The notes below the pieces were generated by a model. That model did not search any database. It saw nothing but the letters and a program-made list of their open reading frames with translations, and was not told where the DNA came from. Shown piece by piece: positions 50,183 through 58,572 of a stretch of 64,000 nucleotides of DNA. Made by a program: the position numbers and the translations under genes. The stretch is from the NCBI RefSeq assembly GCF_036014015.1, contig NZ_CP107905.1, positions 8,184,001 through 8,248,000 on the forward strand. Direction: 5' to 3'. How positions within the stretch are numbered: position 1 is the stretch's first letter; each line of letters opens with the position of its first letter. The stretch is from Streptomyces sp. NBC_00457. GTDB lineage: Bacteria > Actinomycetota > Actinomycetes > Streptomycetales > Streptomycetaceae.

Positions 50183-51637
50183 ATGACCGATTCGCAGAAG
50201 GTGGCCGACCGGCCAAGCCCCGCGCCCTCCGCGGTGAGCAGCCTCGACCGGTACTTCAAGATCTCCGAACGGGGCTCCACCTTCGGCCGTGAGATACGCG
50301 GCGGCTTCGCCACGTTCTTCACCATGGCCTACATCCTTGTCCTGAACCCGATCATCCTCGGCAGCGCCAAGGACAAGTTCGGCGAACAGCTCGACCCCGT
50401 CCAACTCACCACCGCCACCGCCCTGGTGGCCGCGGTGATGACGATCATCATGGGCATCGGCGGCAACCTGCCGCTCGCCCTCGCCGCCGGCCTCGGCCTC
50501 AACGCGGTCGTCGCCTTCCAGATCGCCCCGCTGATGAGCTGGGACGACGCGATGGGCCTCATCGTCCTCGAAGGCCTGCTGATCTGCGTGTTGGTGCTGA
50601 CCGGCCTGCGCGAGGCCGTCATGCACGCGATTCCGCAGCCGCTGAAGCAGGCGATCAGCGTCGGTATCGGCCTGTTCATCGCGTTCATCGGCTTCGTCGA
50701 CGCCGGCTTCGTCACCCGCATCCCCGACGCCGCCAACACGACCGTGCCGGTTCAGCTCGGCGGCACCGGCTCGCTGACCGGGTGGCCGATCCTCGTCTTC
50801 TGCCTCGGAGTTCTGCTCACCATCGCGCTGCTCGCCCGGAAGGTGAAGGGCGCGATCCTGATCAGCATCGTCGCCATGACGGTCGTCGCGCTCATCATCA
50901 ACTCGATCGCCGACGTCAAGGCCTGGGGGCTGACCACGCCCGAGTGGCCCGACAAGATCGTCGACACCCCCGACTTCGGACTCATCGGCCAGTTCAGCCT
51001 GTTCGGCGCGTTCAGCGCGACCGACGTGGGTGTCATCACGGTCATCCTGCTGATCTTCACGCTGATCCTGTCGGACTTCTTCGACACCATGGGCACGGTC
51101 GTCGGCATCAGCGCGGAGGCGGGCCTCCTGGACGAGCAGGGCAAGGTCCCGAACCTCGGCCGGGTCCTGCTCATCGACGGTGCGGCCGCGGTCGCCGGCG
51201 GTGCGGCGTCCTCGTCCTCCGCGACGTCGTACATCGAGTCGGCGGCGGGCGTCGGCGAGGGATCGCGCACGGGCTTCTCGAACCTGGTCACCGGTGGGCT
51301 CTTCGCGCTCGCCCTGTTCCTCACGCCGCTGCTGACGATCGTGCCGCTTCAGGCGGCGGCGCCTGCGCTGGTCGCCGTGGGGTTCCTGATGATGACCCAG
51401 GTCAAGCACATCGACTGGGACAAGTACGAGATCGCGATACCGGCGTTTCTCACCATCGCCGTGATGCCCTTCACGTACTCGATCACCAATGGGATCGGGG
51501 CGGGGTTCTTGGCGTATGTGGTGATCAAGTCGGTGCTGGGGAAGGCGAAGGAGGTTCACTGGTTGCTGTGGGGGGCGTCGGCGTTGTTCCTGGTGTACTT
51601 CGCTATTGACCCTATTGAGCAGATTCTCGGCGTGTGA
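50183..51637 (+). CDS. NCS2/AzgA-type purine (adenine/guanine/hypoxanthine) permease
   Basis: A 484-aa membrane protein. AAGGAG lies 9 nt before ATG 50183; the GTG six bases earlier is too close. It has 12-14 helices with AzgA features: FATFFTMAYILVLNPIIL, GLGLNAVVAFQIAP, LSDFFDTMGTVVGISAEAGLLD (TM8 substrate region) and AAASSSSATSYIESAAGVGEGSRTGFSNLV (TM10 region). It is a proton-driven importer of purine bases. The 250-bp leader (49933-50182) contains GGGAAAACCTGAAACGGGTT, a weak possible hairpin, but no known riboswitch that I can recognise. Confidence 0.92.
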   Translation: MTDSQKVADRPSPAPSAVSSLDRYFKISERGSTFGREIRGGFATFFTMAYILVLNPIILGSAKDKFGEQLDPVQLTTATALVAAVMTIIMGIGGNLPLALAAGLGLNAVVAFQIAPLMSWDDAMGLIVLEGLLICVLVLTGLREAVMHAIPQPLKQAISVGIGLFIAFIGFVDAGFVTRIPDAANTTVPVQLGGTGSLTGWPILVFCLGVLLTIALLARKVKGAILISIVAMTVVALIINSIADVKAWGLTTPEWPDKIVDTPDFGLIGQFSLFGAFSATDVGVITVILLIFTLILSDFFDTMGTVVGISAEAGLLDEQGKVPNLGRVLLIDGAAAVAGGAASSSSATSYIESAAGVGEGSRTGFSNLVTGGLFALALFLTPLLTIVPLQAAAPALVAVGFLMMTQVKHIDWDKYEIAIPAFLTIAVMPFTYSITNGIGAGFLAYVVIKSVLGKAKEVHWLLWGASALFLVYFAIDPIEQILGV

Positions 51638-51675
51638 AGTGAGGTTTTGCTGCGCGGTCGGGTGCGGGCTCGTCG

Positions 51676-51714
51676 TGGCTGGTCGCGCAGTTCCCCGCGC
51701 CCCTGACGGGGCGC
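51676..51714. terminator. Dispersed repeat copy D ending in a terminator-like hairpin
   Basis: The 30-bp core (51676-51705) runs into GCGCCCC-TGAC-GGGGCGC (51697-51714), a 7-bp hairpin whose last base touches the stop codon of the penicillin-binding-protein gene. It lies between convergent genes and is the only hairpin there, so it probably ends both transcripts. Confidence 0.7.
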
Positions 51715-53163
51715 TTACTCGACCGCTGCTTCCATCATTGCCTTGGCTATCGGGGCCGCCAAGCCGTTGCCGCTTACTTCGGAGCGGGCCGCGTCCGACT
51801 GTTCGACTATCACCGCTACGGCTACTTCCTTGTCCCCGGACTTGGCGTAGGAGGTGAACCAGGCGTACGGCGTCTGGCTGTTGTTCTCGCCGTGCTGGGC
51901 CGTGCCGGTCTTGCCGCCTACCGTGGCGCCCGATATCTGGGCGTTGGTGCCGGTGCCCTTGGAGACGACCGTTTCCATGGCGGACTGCAGTTGTTCGGCC
52001 GTGTCGTCGCTGACGATGCGGGTGGTGTTGGTGTTGTCGTCGTAGTTCTCCAGAGCGTCGCCGCCGCTGTCGGTGATCTCGGAGACCATGTGGGGGGTGA
52101 CCAGCTCGCCGCCGTTGGCTATGGCGGCGGACACCATGGCCATCTGCAGCGGTGTGGCCGTGACGTCGAACTGGCCGATGCCCGTCAGGGCGGTCTGCGC
52201 CTCGTCCATGCCGGACGGGTAGACGCTGGGATAGGCCCGCACCGGCACGTCCTGGGTCTCGTCGTTGAAGCCGAACTTCTCGGCCATCGCCTTCACCTTG
52301 TCCTGGCCGAGGTCGACGGCCATCTTGCCGAAGACGTTGTTGCAGGAGTACTGCAGCGCGGTGCGGATGGTGGCGTTCTCGCAGGGCGCGGACGCGTTCT
52401 CGTTGTCCAGGGTCCTCGTCGTGCCCGGCAGGGGGTACGGGTTGGGGCTGTCCGTCTTCTCGTCGACCGACGAGTACAGCCCGTCCTCCAGCGCGGCAGC
52501 CGCGACGACCAGCTTGAAGGTGGAGCCCGGCGGCAGGGGTTGGCGCAGGGCGCGGTTCGTGAGCGGCTTGTCGGAGTCCGCGTTGAGCTTCTTCCAGGCC
52601 GCTCCGGCGGTGCCCGCGTCCGTCAGCGACGTCGGGTCGTACGACGGGGTCGACACGACCGCCAGGATCTTGCCGGTCGTCGGGTCGATCGCGACGGCCG
52701 CGCCCTTCGTGTCGCCGAGCGCGTCGTACCCCGCCTTCTGCACGGCCGGGTCGATCGTCGTGACCACGTTGCCCGGGTCGGCCCGCTTGTCGGTGACCGT
52801 GTCCATCAAGGTCTTCAGCCGGGTGTCCGTGCCGTTGAGCAGGTCCCCGTAGATGCCCTCCAGCTGCGTGGGCGCGTAGCTCTGCGAGGCGTAGCCCGTC
52901 ACCGCGGCGTACAGCTCGCCGTCGGTGTACGTGCGTTTGTACGCGAGGTCGCTGCCCTTCGTCGGTGCCGAGCCGGTGATCGCGTCGCCGGCCACGATGA
53001 TGTTCCCGAGCGGCGACGAGTACGTCTCGATCGCGTTCCGCCGGTTCTTGCTGTCGTCCGCGAGTGCCTGGCCGTCGTAGAACTGCACCCAGGTCGCCCT
53101 GATCAGCAGAGCGAACACCAGCAGCAGCGTGAAGACCGATACACGCCTGATCGTCTTGTTCAT
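51715..53163 (-). CDS. Class B penicillin-binding protein (PBP2/PbpA type)
   Basis: A 482-aa protein with an N-terminal membrane anchor (VSVFTLLLVFALLIRATWVQF). The non-catalytic domain covers ~35-130. The transpeptidase domain has S214-T-F-K217 (PPGSTFKLVV), S273-C-N275 (QYSCNNVFGK) and K418-T-G420 (GGKTGTAQ), the three active-site motifs of D,D-transpeptidases. It cross-links peptidoglycan at the outer face. Streptomyces has several such paralogues; this one stands without an ftsW/rodA neighbour in the window. A terminator-like repeat abuts the stop codon. Confidence 0.93.
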   Translation of the reverse strand: MNKTIRRVSVFTLLLVFALLIRATWVQFYDGQALADDSKNRRNAIETYSSPLGNIIVAGDAITGSAPTKGSDLAYKRTYTDGELYAAVTGYASQSYAPTQLEGIYGDLLNGTDTRLKTLMDTVTDKRADPGNVVTTIDPAVQKAGYDALGDTKGAAVAIDPTTGKILAVVSTPSYDPTSLTDAGTAGAAWKKLNADSDKPLTNRALRQPLPPGSTFKLVVAAAALEDGLYSSVDEKTDSPNPYPLPGTTRTLDNENASAPCENATIRTALQYSCNNVFGKMAVDLGQDKVKAMAEKFGFNDETQDVPVRAYPSVYPSGMDEAQTALTGIGQFDVTATPLQMAMVSAAIANGGELVTPHMVSEITDSGGDALENYDDNTNTTRIVSDDTAEQLQSAMETVVSKGTGTNAQISGATVGGKTGTAQHGENNSQTPYAWFTSYAKSGDKEVAVAVIVEQSDAARSEVSGNGLAAPIAKAMMEAAVE

Positions 53164-53228
53164 CCCGCCAAGAAGACGAACGAGGCCTTGCGGAGGGTTC
53201 CGTTCCGCCCGCTTTTCTCATCGGGTGT

Positions 53229-53903
53229 TCATGAAGCCGGCCGGGGTGACTTCAGGAACCCCGCCTCGTACGCGGCGATCACCGCCTGCGTACGGTCCCG
53301 CGTGCCGGTCTTCGCCAGGACCGCCGCCACGTGCGTCTTCACGGTGGCCGGGCCGACCTCCATGCGCCGCGCGATCTCCGCGTTGGTCAGCCCGGCCGCC
53401 ATGAGCCGCAGCACCTCGCTCTCCCGGCCGGTGAGCTTCGCCACCCAGGCGGGTGGAGCGGGGTGCACGCGCGCGTGCTCGGTGGCGAGGGTCCGTACGG
53501 CGGACGGGAACAGCAGGGTGTCGCTGCGCGCGACCAGCCGTACCGCCTGCACGAGCGTGTCGGCGTCCGCCCGCTTCAGCAGGAACCCGGCGGCTCCGGC
53601 GCGCAGGGCGTCGTACACATAGGAGTCGTTCTCGAAGGTGGTGACGACGACGATCCGGGGTGGTGCGTCGAGCGTGGCGAGGATCTGTTCGGTGGCCCTG
53701 ATGCCGGTTGCCTCCGGCATGCGGACGTCCATGAGGACTACGTCGGGTTGGAGGTTCCGTACGACCGAGACCGCCTCCGCGCCGGTTGCCGCCTCGCCGA
53801 TGACCTCCATGTCCGGTTCTGCGGAGAGGATCGCGCGTAGGGCGGTGCGGACCATGCGCTCGTCGTCGGCGAGGACGACACGGATCGTCGGTGGGCCGGT
53901 CAC
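53229..53903 (-). CDS. NarL/LuxR-type response regulator
   Basis: A 224-aa protein. The receiver domain has VVLADDERMVRTALRAIL, the phospho-acceptor D59 in DVVLMDVRMPE, T88 in VVTTFENDSYVYDAL and K110 in GFLLKRADA. The LuxR helix-turn-helix is at ~157-215 (LTGRESEVLRLMAAGLTNAE, then IARRMEVGPATVKTHVAAVL). It is coupled by a 4-nt overlap to the upstream kinase gene. Because that kinase lacks its phospho-acceptor region, phosphorylation may come from another kinase or from small phosphodonors. Confidence 0.93.
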   Translation of the reverse strand: MTGPPTIRVVLADDERMVRTALRAILSAEPDMEVIGEAATGAEAVSVVRNLQPDVVLMDVRMPEATGIRATEQILATLDAPPRIVVVTTFENDSYVYDALRAGAAGFLLKRADADTLVQAVRLVARSDTLLFPSAVRTLATEHARVHPAPPAWVAKLTGRESEVLRLMAAGLTNAEIARRMEVGPATVKTHVAAVLAKTGTRDRTQAVIAAYEAGFLKSPRPAS

Positions 53904-54790
53904 GTGGGGCCCTTTCTTGGCAGGCGTACGTGTAGGCGCCAGGTGTCCTCGGTGGGGCCTGCGTGGGCGGTGCCGCCTAGTAGGTGGGCTCGGTCTCTTA
54001 TGCCGGGAAGTCCATGGTGGCCGCCGGGACGGTGGTCGTCTGCGGGTTCGTTGTGGCTGGTCGCGCAGTTCCCCGCGCCCCTGCGGGGCGCTTCACCTGG
54101 GTCTCTCAATGGGTTCTCCAGGGTTATGTCCAGGTGCTCGCCTGCGGTCTTGATGTGGAGGGTCACTTGCTTGTCGGCGGCGTGCTTTAGGGCGTTGCTC
54201 AGGCCCTCCTGCACGATGCGGTACGCCTCGCGGGAGACGACCGGTGGGAGGGTCTCGGGGGCGACGTCGATCACGTCCCTGATGCGTAGGCCGGTCGCGC
54301 GTGTGCGGCGTAGGAGGTCGTCCAGGTCGGCGGCGAGCGTCGGCGCCGGAACGGTCGAGTCGCCGTTGCGCAACACGCCCAGAACTGCGTCGCACTCGTC
54401 GAGGAAGGGCTCACGCTCGGTGTCGGCGGCCGTGGACACGCTCCCGCCGAGCGTCCTCACGAGGAGCTGCAACGGAAACCCGGTCATGATCGGCGCGAGC
54501 AGCCCGGTCGCGACCCACACCGGAAACGCCAGCAGCCACGCGGGCACCCGCAGCCCCCACGGCCGGGTCAGCACCAGCGCCAGCACGATGACGGCGCTGT
54601 CCAGCACCACGGAGACACTGTTGGCGACGGCCATGGACGTCCGGTGCTCCAGCAGCGAACTGCCGTCCGGAATCCCCACCCGGCTCCCGGCGACCCAGGC
54701 GACCTTGAGGGCGAGATACGGCACGCAGGAGACGACGGCGACGGCACGGAGGAGCCGGCGGGGCCTGGTGGCGACGAGTGACGTGGTCAT
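53900..54790 (-). CDS. NarL-type sensor kinase lacking the HisKA_3 region, with a repeat insertion
   Basis: A 296-aa protein, ~100 residues shorter than usual for its class. It has three or four membrane helices (~12-110). The segment EPFLDE then CDAVLGVLRNGDSTVPAP joins membrane region directly to what is normally the end of the HisKA_3 helix; no H-box (L-H-D) occurs anywhere. The ATPase domain keeps the N-box (SREAYRIVQEGLSNALKHA) and G-box (GGHHGLPGIRDRAHLLGG), but between them lies APRRGAGNCATSHNEPAD, the translation of dispersed repeat copy E. Both changes keep the frame. It may be a decaying or non-phosphorylating kinase. The stop overlaps the response-regulator start. Confidence 0.75.
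   Translation of the reverse strand: MTTSLVATRPRRLLRAVAVVSCVPYLALKVAWVAGSRVGIPDGSSLLEHRTSMAVANSVSVVLDSAVIVLALVLTRPWGLRVPAWLLAFPVWVATGLLAPIMTGFPLQLLVRTLGGSVSTAADTEREPFLDECDAVLGVLRNGDSTVPAPTLAADLDDLLRRTRATGLRIRDVIDVAPETLPPVVSREAYRIVQEGLSNALKHAADKQVTLHIKTAGEHLDITLENPLRDPGEAPRRGAGNCATSHNEPADDHRPGGHHGLPGIRDRAHLLGGTAHAGPTEDTWRLHVRLPRKGPT
54054..54083 (+). repeat. Dispersed repeat, copy E, inside the sensor-kinase gene
   Basis: The 30-bp core is identical in sequence to copies A, D and F, with GCGCCCC-TGC-GGGGCGC hairpin potential at its right end. It lies within the coding sequence on the opposite strand and adds about 18 codons in frame. Confidence 0.85.
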
Positions 54791-54893
54791 GCGTCCACGC
54801 TCCCGTGCGGAGCCCGACCGGCACGTCCTGCGCCACGACGATCCGCCTCCGCCGCACGGGGGAGAAGCCTCAGCCCGAGATTCAGCCTCAGCC

Positions 54894-55367
54894 TCAGCCC
54901 TCCAGCATCAGAACGACCTCGTCGATCTCCTCGCCCCGCGCGTTCGCGAAGCCCCTTTCCCGGGCCGTCTCCCGGAAGCCGCACCGCTCCAGCACGCGCA
55001 GCGACCCCGCGTTGTCCGCCGCGGCCCGTGCGTACAGCGGGCGTTCAGGGGCCTGAGTCAGCAGCACCCGGAGGGCCGCCGTGGCGACACCCCGCCCCCA
55101 GTACGCCCGGTCGATCCAGTACGTCACCTCACGCTCGCCGGGCTCCCCGAACACCGACGCGTGCCCCACCACGTCACCGTCCAGCAGGACCGTGCGGTGG
55201 AGGACGCCGGCCAAGGACCGGATCCGCTTCCAGTGGGCGTCGAAGGCGTCCCGGTCGGTCGGGTCCTTCGGGGTGAAGGCCGCCATCCACAAGGCCTCGG
55301 GATCGTTCATCTGCCGGTAGAAGACGGGCAGATCGCTGTCGTGAACCTCGCGGAGTTCCACATCCAT
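54894..55367 (-). CDS. GNAT-family N-acetyltransferase
   Basis: A 157-aa protein of the RimJ-like GNAT type: VELREVHDSDLPVFYRQMND at the start, and the acetyl-CoA motif A in YWIDRAYWGRGVATAALRVLL (W-G-R-G-V/I-A), then AAADNAGSLRVLERCGFRE. The substrate is unknown. It starts 4 nt after the IclR gene stop, so the two are probably cotranscribed. Confidence 0.9.
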   Translation of the reverse strand: MDVELREVHDSDLPVFYRQMNDPEALWMAAFTPKDPTDRDAFDAHWKRIRSLAGVLHRTVLLDGDVVGHASVFGEPGEREVTYWIDRAYWGRGVATAALRVLLTQAPERPLYARAAADNAGSLRVLERCGFRETARERGFANARGEEIDEVVLMLEG

Positions 55368-55371
55368 GGGG

Positions 55372-56145
55372 TCAGAGCCTACGGGTCGCCAGTGTCAGCC
55401 GGTCCCGCGCGTCGAACAGCGCGTCCTTCACCATCTGCTCATGGGCGGGCGTCAGCCGCGCCACCGGTACCGAGCAGCTGATCGCGTCCCGCGCCGGGGT
55501 GCGGTACGGGATCGCGACGCCGAAGCAGCGCAGCCCCAGCGTGTTCTCCTCGCGGTCGACGGCGAAGCCCTGCTCCCGGACCTGGTGCAGCTCCTCGATG
55601 AGCTTCTCGCGGTCGGTGATCGTGTTCTCGGTGAGGGCGGGCAGCGTCTCCGGGAGCATCTTGCGGACCTGTTCGTCGGAGTACGTGCTCAGCAGCGCCT
55701 TGCCGAGGGAGGTGGAGTGGGCCGGGAGGCGGCGGCCGACCCTGGTGAAGGGGCGGAGGTAGTGCTGGGACTGGCGGGTGGCCAGATAGACGACGTTCGT
55801 GCCGTCCAGGCGGGCCAAGTGGATGGTTTCCGTCGTGTCGTCCGAGAGGCGGTCCAGCGTCGGACGGGCCGCCGCGACCACCTCGTCCCCGTCGATGTAC
55901 GAGGTGCCGACCAGCAGCGCCCGTACGCCGATCCCGTACCGCGTGCCCGTCGCGTCCGTCTCCACCCAGCCCAGCTCGACCAGTGTGCGCAGCAGCATGT
56001 AGAGGCTGGACTTGGGGTATCCGACGGCCTCCTGGACCGCCGCGAGGGAGTGCATTCCCGGGCGTCCGGCGAAATACTCGAGCAGTTCAACCGTCCGCAC
56101 CGCGGACTTGACCTGCGCTCCGCCCCCCGTCTCGCCAGCCGACAT
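55372..56145 (-). CDS. IclR-family transcriptional regulator
   Basis: A 257-aa protein starting at ATG 56145; a longer frame to 56202 lacks family similarity. Winged helix at ~12-75: KSAVRTVELLEYFAGRPGMH, SLAAVQEAVGYPKSSLYMLL, TLVELGWVETDATGTRYGIG. The C-terminal ligand domain has LARLDGTNVVYLATRQSQHYLRPFTRVGRR, HSTSLGKALLS and GFAVDREENTLGLRCFGVAIP. It is divergent from the aldehyde dehydrogenase gene and probably controls it; sugar acids or semialdehydes are likely effectors (inference). Confidence 0.92.
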   Translation of the reverse strand: MSAGETGGGAQVKSAVRTVELLEYFAGRPGMHSLAAVQEAVGYPKSSLYMLLRTLVELGWVETDATGTRYGIGVRALLVGTSYIDGDEVVAAARPTLDRLSDDTTETIHLARLDGTNVVYLATRQSQHYLRPFTRVGRRLPAHSTSLGKALLSTYSDEQVRKMLPETLPALTENTITDREKLIEELHQVREQGFAVDREENTLGLRCFGVAIPYRTPARDAISCSVPVARLTPAHEQMVKDALFDARDRLTLATRRL

Positions 56146-56208
56146 CGCCCTTGACCCCTTCGTTCGACGGGAAATAGTCTCCGACAGCATATTCACCATC
56201 AAAGACAG

Positions 56209-56226
56209 CGTTCAGCATATCGAACG
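56209..56226. promoter_or_regulatory. Candidate IclR operator
   Basis: CGTTC (56209-56213) and GAACG (56222-56226) flank AGCATATC. A second CAGCATATT occurs at 56185-56193. The AT-rich half-sites lie in the 133-bp gap between the divergent IclR and aldehyde dehydrogenase genes. Confidence 0.45.
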
Positions 56227-56278
56227 ACCCTGGTGAATGACCCAGTACTGCGGCATTACATGTGTGGAGGGACCCGCG

Positions 56279-57808
56279 GTGGCAGCAGCACCAGTCTGGA
56301 GTGTCGACCCCCGAACCGGGAAGCAGCGGGAACAGGTTGCGGTGGAGGCCACAGCCCAGGAGGTGGACGCCACTGTCCGCGCCGCGCACGACGCGCGCGG
56401 GGCCCTGGCCGACCGCACGGTCCGCTCGGCCTTCCTGCGGACCGCCGCCGACCGGCTCGAGGCGGCCAAGGACCAGCTCGTCGAGGCCGCCGACGCGGAG
56501 ACCGCGCTCGGCCCGGTCCGGCTGACCGGGGAACTCGCCCGCACCTGCTACCAGCTGCGAGCCTTCGCCGACATCGTCGACGAGGGCGCCTTCCTCGACG
56601 TCGTCATCAACCACCCCGACGCCACCGCGACCCCGCCGATCCCGGACCTGCGCCGCTACAAGGTGCCCCTCGGCGTCGTCGCCGTCTACTCGGCGTCCAA
56701 CTTCCCCTTCGCCTTCTCGGTCGCCGGCGGCGACACCGCGAGCGCGCTGGGCGCGGGCTGCCCGGTGGTCGTCAAGTCACACCCCGACCACCCGGGCCTG
56801 TCCGAGCTGGTCGCGGCCGTGCTGCGGTCCGCCGCCGCGGCGCACGACATCCCCGCGGGCGTCCTCGGCCTCGTCCACGGCTTCGAGGCGGGCATCGAGC
56901 TGATCAAGCACCCGCACGTCGCTGCCGCGGGCTTCACCGGTTCGATCCGGGGTGGCCGGGCCCTCTTCGACGCGGCTGCCGCGCGGCCGGTCCCGATCCC
57001 CTTCCACGGCGAGCTGGGCTCGCTGAACCCCGTCGTGATCACCGAGGCCGCCGCCGCCGAGCGGGCCGAGGCGATCGGTACGGGGCTCGCGGGCTCCATG
57101 ACGCTGGGCGTCGGCCAGTTCTGCGTGAAGCCGGGGCTTGTGTTGGTGCCGTCCGGTGCGGCGGGCGACGGCCTGGTCAAGGCGCTCACGGACGCCGTCA
57201 GCGACACCGACGCCGGCGTCCTTCTCGACCACCGGATGCGGGACAACTTCGTCGCCGGGGTCGCCGAGCGTGCCGAGCTCCCCGACGTGGAGACCCCGGT
57301 GACGCCGGGCGCCGGGGGCGAGCACACCGTCAGCCCCGGCTTCCTGGCGGTCGCCGCCGAGAAGCTGACGAGCGAGGGCGCGTACGACCTGCTCCTGGAG
57401 GAGTGCTTCGGCCCGGTGACGGTGGTGGCCCGCTACGACGACGACGCGCAGGCGCAGGCAGTGCTGTCCCGCCTGCCCGGCAACCTCACGGCGACGGTTC
57501 ATCTGTCGGCCGAGGAGGCGGCGGGTGAGGGCCGCGGCGCGGAGATCCTCGCGGAGCTGACACCGCTGGCCGGGCGTGTGCTGGTGAACGGATGGCCGAC
57601 GGGTGTCGCCGTCGCGCCGGCCCAGCATCACGGTGGGCCATACCCGGCGACGACCTCGACGTCCACTTCCGTCGGCGGTACAGCGATCGAGCGCTGGATG
57701 AGGCCGGTCGCCTACCAGGGCGCCCCCGAGGCGCTGCTTCCTGCGGAGCTTCGGGACGAGAATCCGCTGGGGTTGCCTCGGCGGTTCAACGGGCGCTTGG
57801 AGCGGTAG
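56279..57808 (+). CDS. Aldehyde dehydrogenase, alpha-ketoglutarate semialdehyde dehydrogenase type
   Basis: A 509-aa protein. I prefer GTG 56279, with GGAGGG 7 nt upstream, over the ATG at 56237. Landmarks are SASNFPFAFSVAGGDTASAL (N141), GFTGSIRGGRALF, the general base E245 in HGELGSLNP and the nucleophile C282 in GQFCVKPG. The SNFPFAFS and GELGSLNP forms are typical of the NADP-dependent class III KGSA dehydrogenases that end the glucarate/galactarate and L-arabinose oxidative routes. It would turn the product of kdgD and of the 26.5-kb enzyme into alpha-ketoglutarate, although it lies 30 kb away under an IclR regulator. Confidence 0.88.
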   Translation: MAAAPVWSVDPRTGKQREQVAVEATAQEVDATVRAAHDARGALADRTVRSAFLRTAADRLEAAKDQLVEAADAETALGPVRLTGELARTCYQLRAFADIVDEGAFLDVVINHPDATATPPIPDLRRYKVPLGVVAVYSASNFPFAFSVAGGDTASALGAGCPVVVKSHPDHPGLSELVAAVLRSAAAAHDIPAGVLGLVHGFEAGIELIKHPHVAAAGFTGSIRGGRALFDAAAARPVPIPFHGELGSLNPVVITEAAAAERAEAIGTGLAGSMTLGVGQFCVKPGLVLVPSGAAGDGLVKALTDAVSDTDAGVLLDHRMRDNFVAGVAERAELPDVETPVTPGAGGEHTVSPGFLAVAAEKLTSEGAYDLLLEECFGPVTVVARYDDDAQAQAVLSRLPGNLTATVHLSAEEAAGEGRGAEILAELTPLAGRVLVNGWPTGVAVAPAQHHGGPYPATTSTSTSVGGTAIERWMRPVAYQGAPEALLPAELRDENPLGLPRRFNGRLER

Positions 57809-57850
57809 CGCCGTTGGGGTGCGGGTTGTTCGCGGGCTGCGGGCCGGCTG

Positions 57851-57880
57851 TGGCTGGTCGCGCAGTTCCCCGCGCCCCTG
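57851..57880 (+). repeat. Dispersed repeat, copy F
   Basis: A perfect copy of the 30-bp core (TGGCTGGTCGCGCAG to CCGCGCCCCTG), 42 nt after the aldehyde dehydrogenase stop. It lacks the right-hand hairpin arm. Confidence 0.85.
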
Positions 57881-57912
57881 AGTAGCTCCACCCGGCCTGA
57901 GACACTGGAGCG

Positions 57913-58521
57913 ATGGACGTGGAACTTCCCGAACTGCCTTTCCCCCTCCGTACCTACGGGCCCGACGGGCATTGGGCCTACGAGGACGGCATTCTCAGTG
58001 GGTGGGCCGGGTCGCGGCAGGATCGGTTTGTGCCGCCCACCGGTGAGGGCCTGGACCCGGCGTCCGATGCGCCGCGGTTGTTGGGGGCGCCCGTGGGGGA
58101 CTTTCAGCTGATCGCTCGGGTCACCGTCGGGTTTGCCGCGGCCTTTGACGCGGGGGTGTTGTACGTCCATGTCGGGGAGCGGGCCTGGGCGAAGTTGTGT
58201 CTGGAGTACTCTCCGGATGTGCCGACCGTGTGCACGGTGGTCACCCGGGGGCACTCCGATGACGCCAACTCCTTCACCGTGGAGGGCAGTTCGGTCTGGC
58301 TCCGGGTGAGCCGGACCGGCCGTTCCTTCGCCTTCCATGCCTCGCGTGACGGTGAACGCTGGACCTTCGTGCGGCTGTTCACGCTGGGCGACGCGGAGGA
58401 GACGGGCGCTGCCCTGGTCGGCTTCATGTCGCAGTCGCCGATGGGGGAGGGGTGTGTGGTGACGTACGACCACATCGAGTTCAGGCCGGACTGGCCGAAG
58501 GACCTGAGGGACGGCAGTTAG
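57913..58521 (+). CDS. DUF1349 family protein
   Basis: A 202-aa protein of the concanavalin-like DUF1349 fold: GPDGHWAYEDGILSGWAGSRQDRFVP, FQLIARVTVGFAAAFDAGVL, YVHVGERAWAKLCLEYSPDV, VTRGHSDDANSF, VWLRVSRTGRSFAFHASRDG and the end GALVGFMSQSP. Such proteins are thought to bind carbohydrates. There is no signal peptide. The C-terminal sandwich of the GH43 at 34.4 kb belongs to a similar fold. No specific role can be given. Confidence 0.88.
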   Translation: MDVELPELPFPLRTYGPDGHWAYEDGILSGWAGSRQDRFVPPTGEGLDPASDAPRLLGAPVGDFQLIARVTVGFAAAFDAGVLYVHVGERAWAKLCLEYSPDVPTVCTVVTRGHSDDANSFTVEGSSVWLRVSRTGRSFAFHASRDGERWTFVRLFTLGDAEETGAALVGFMSQSPMGEGCVVTYDHIEFRPDWPKDLRDGS

Positions 58522-58572
58522 AGGCGCCGTCGCGGCGGAACCGTAGCGGGGGCCTGGCACGTCCTCGGTGGC

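Noticed and set aside
50159..53221. A 1020-codon open frame on the minus strand across the permease and penicillin-binding-protein genes
   Set aside because: It is out of frame with two clearly recognisable genes and its translation is low-complexity Arg/Gly/Pro typical of shadow frames in high-GC DNA.
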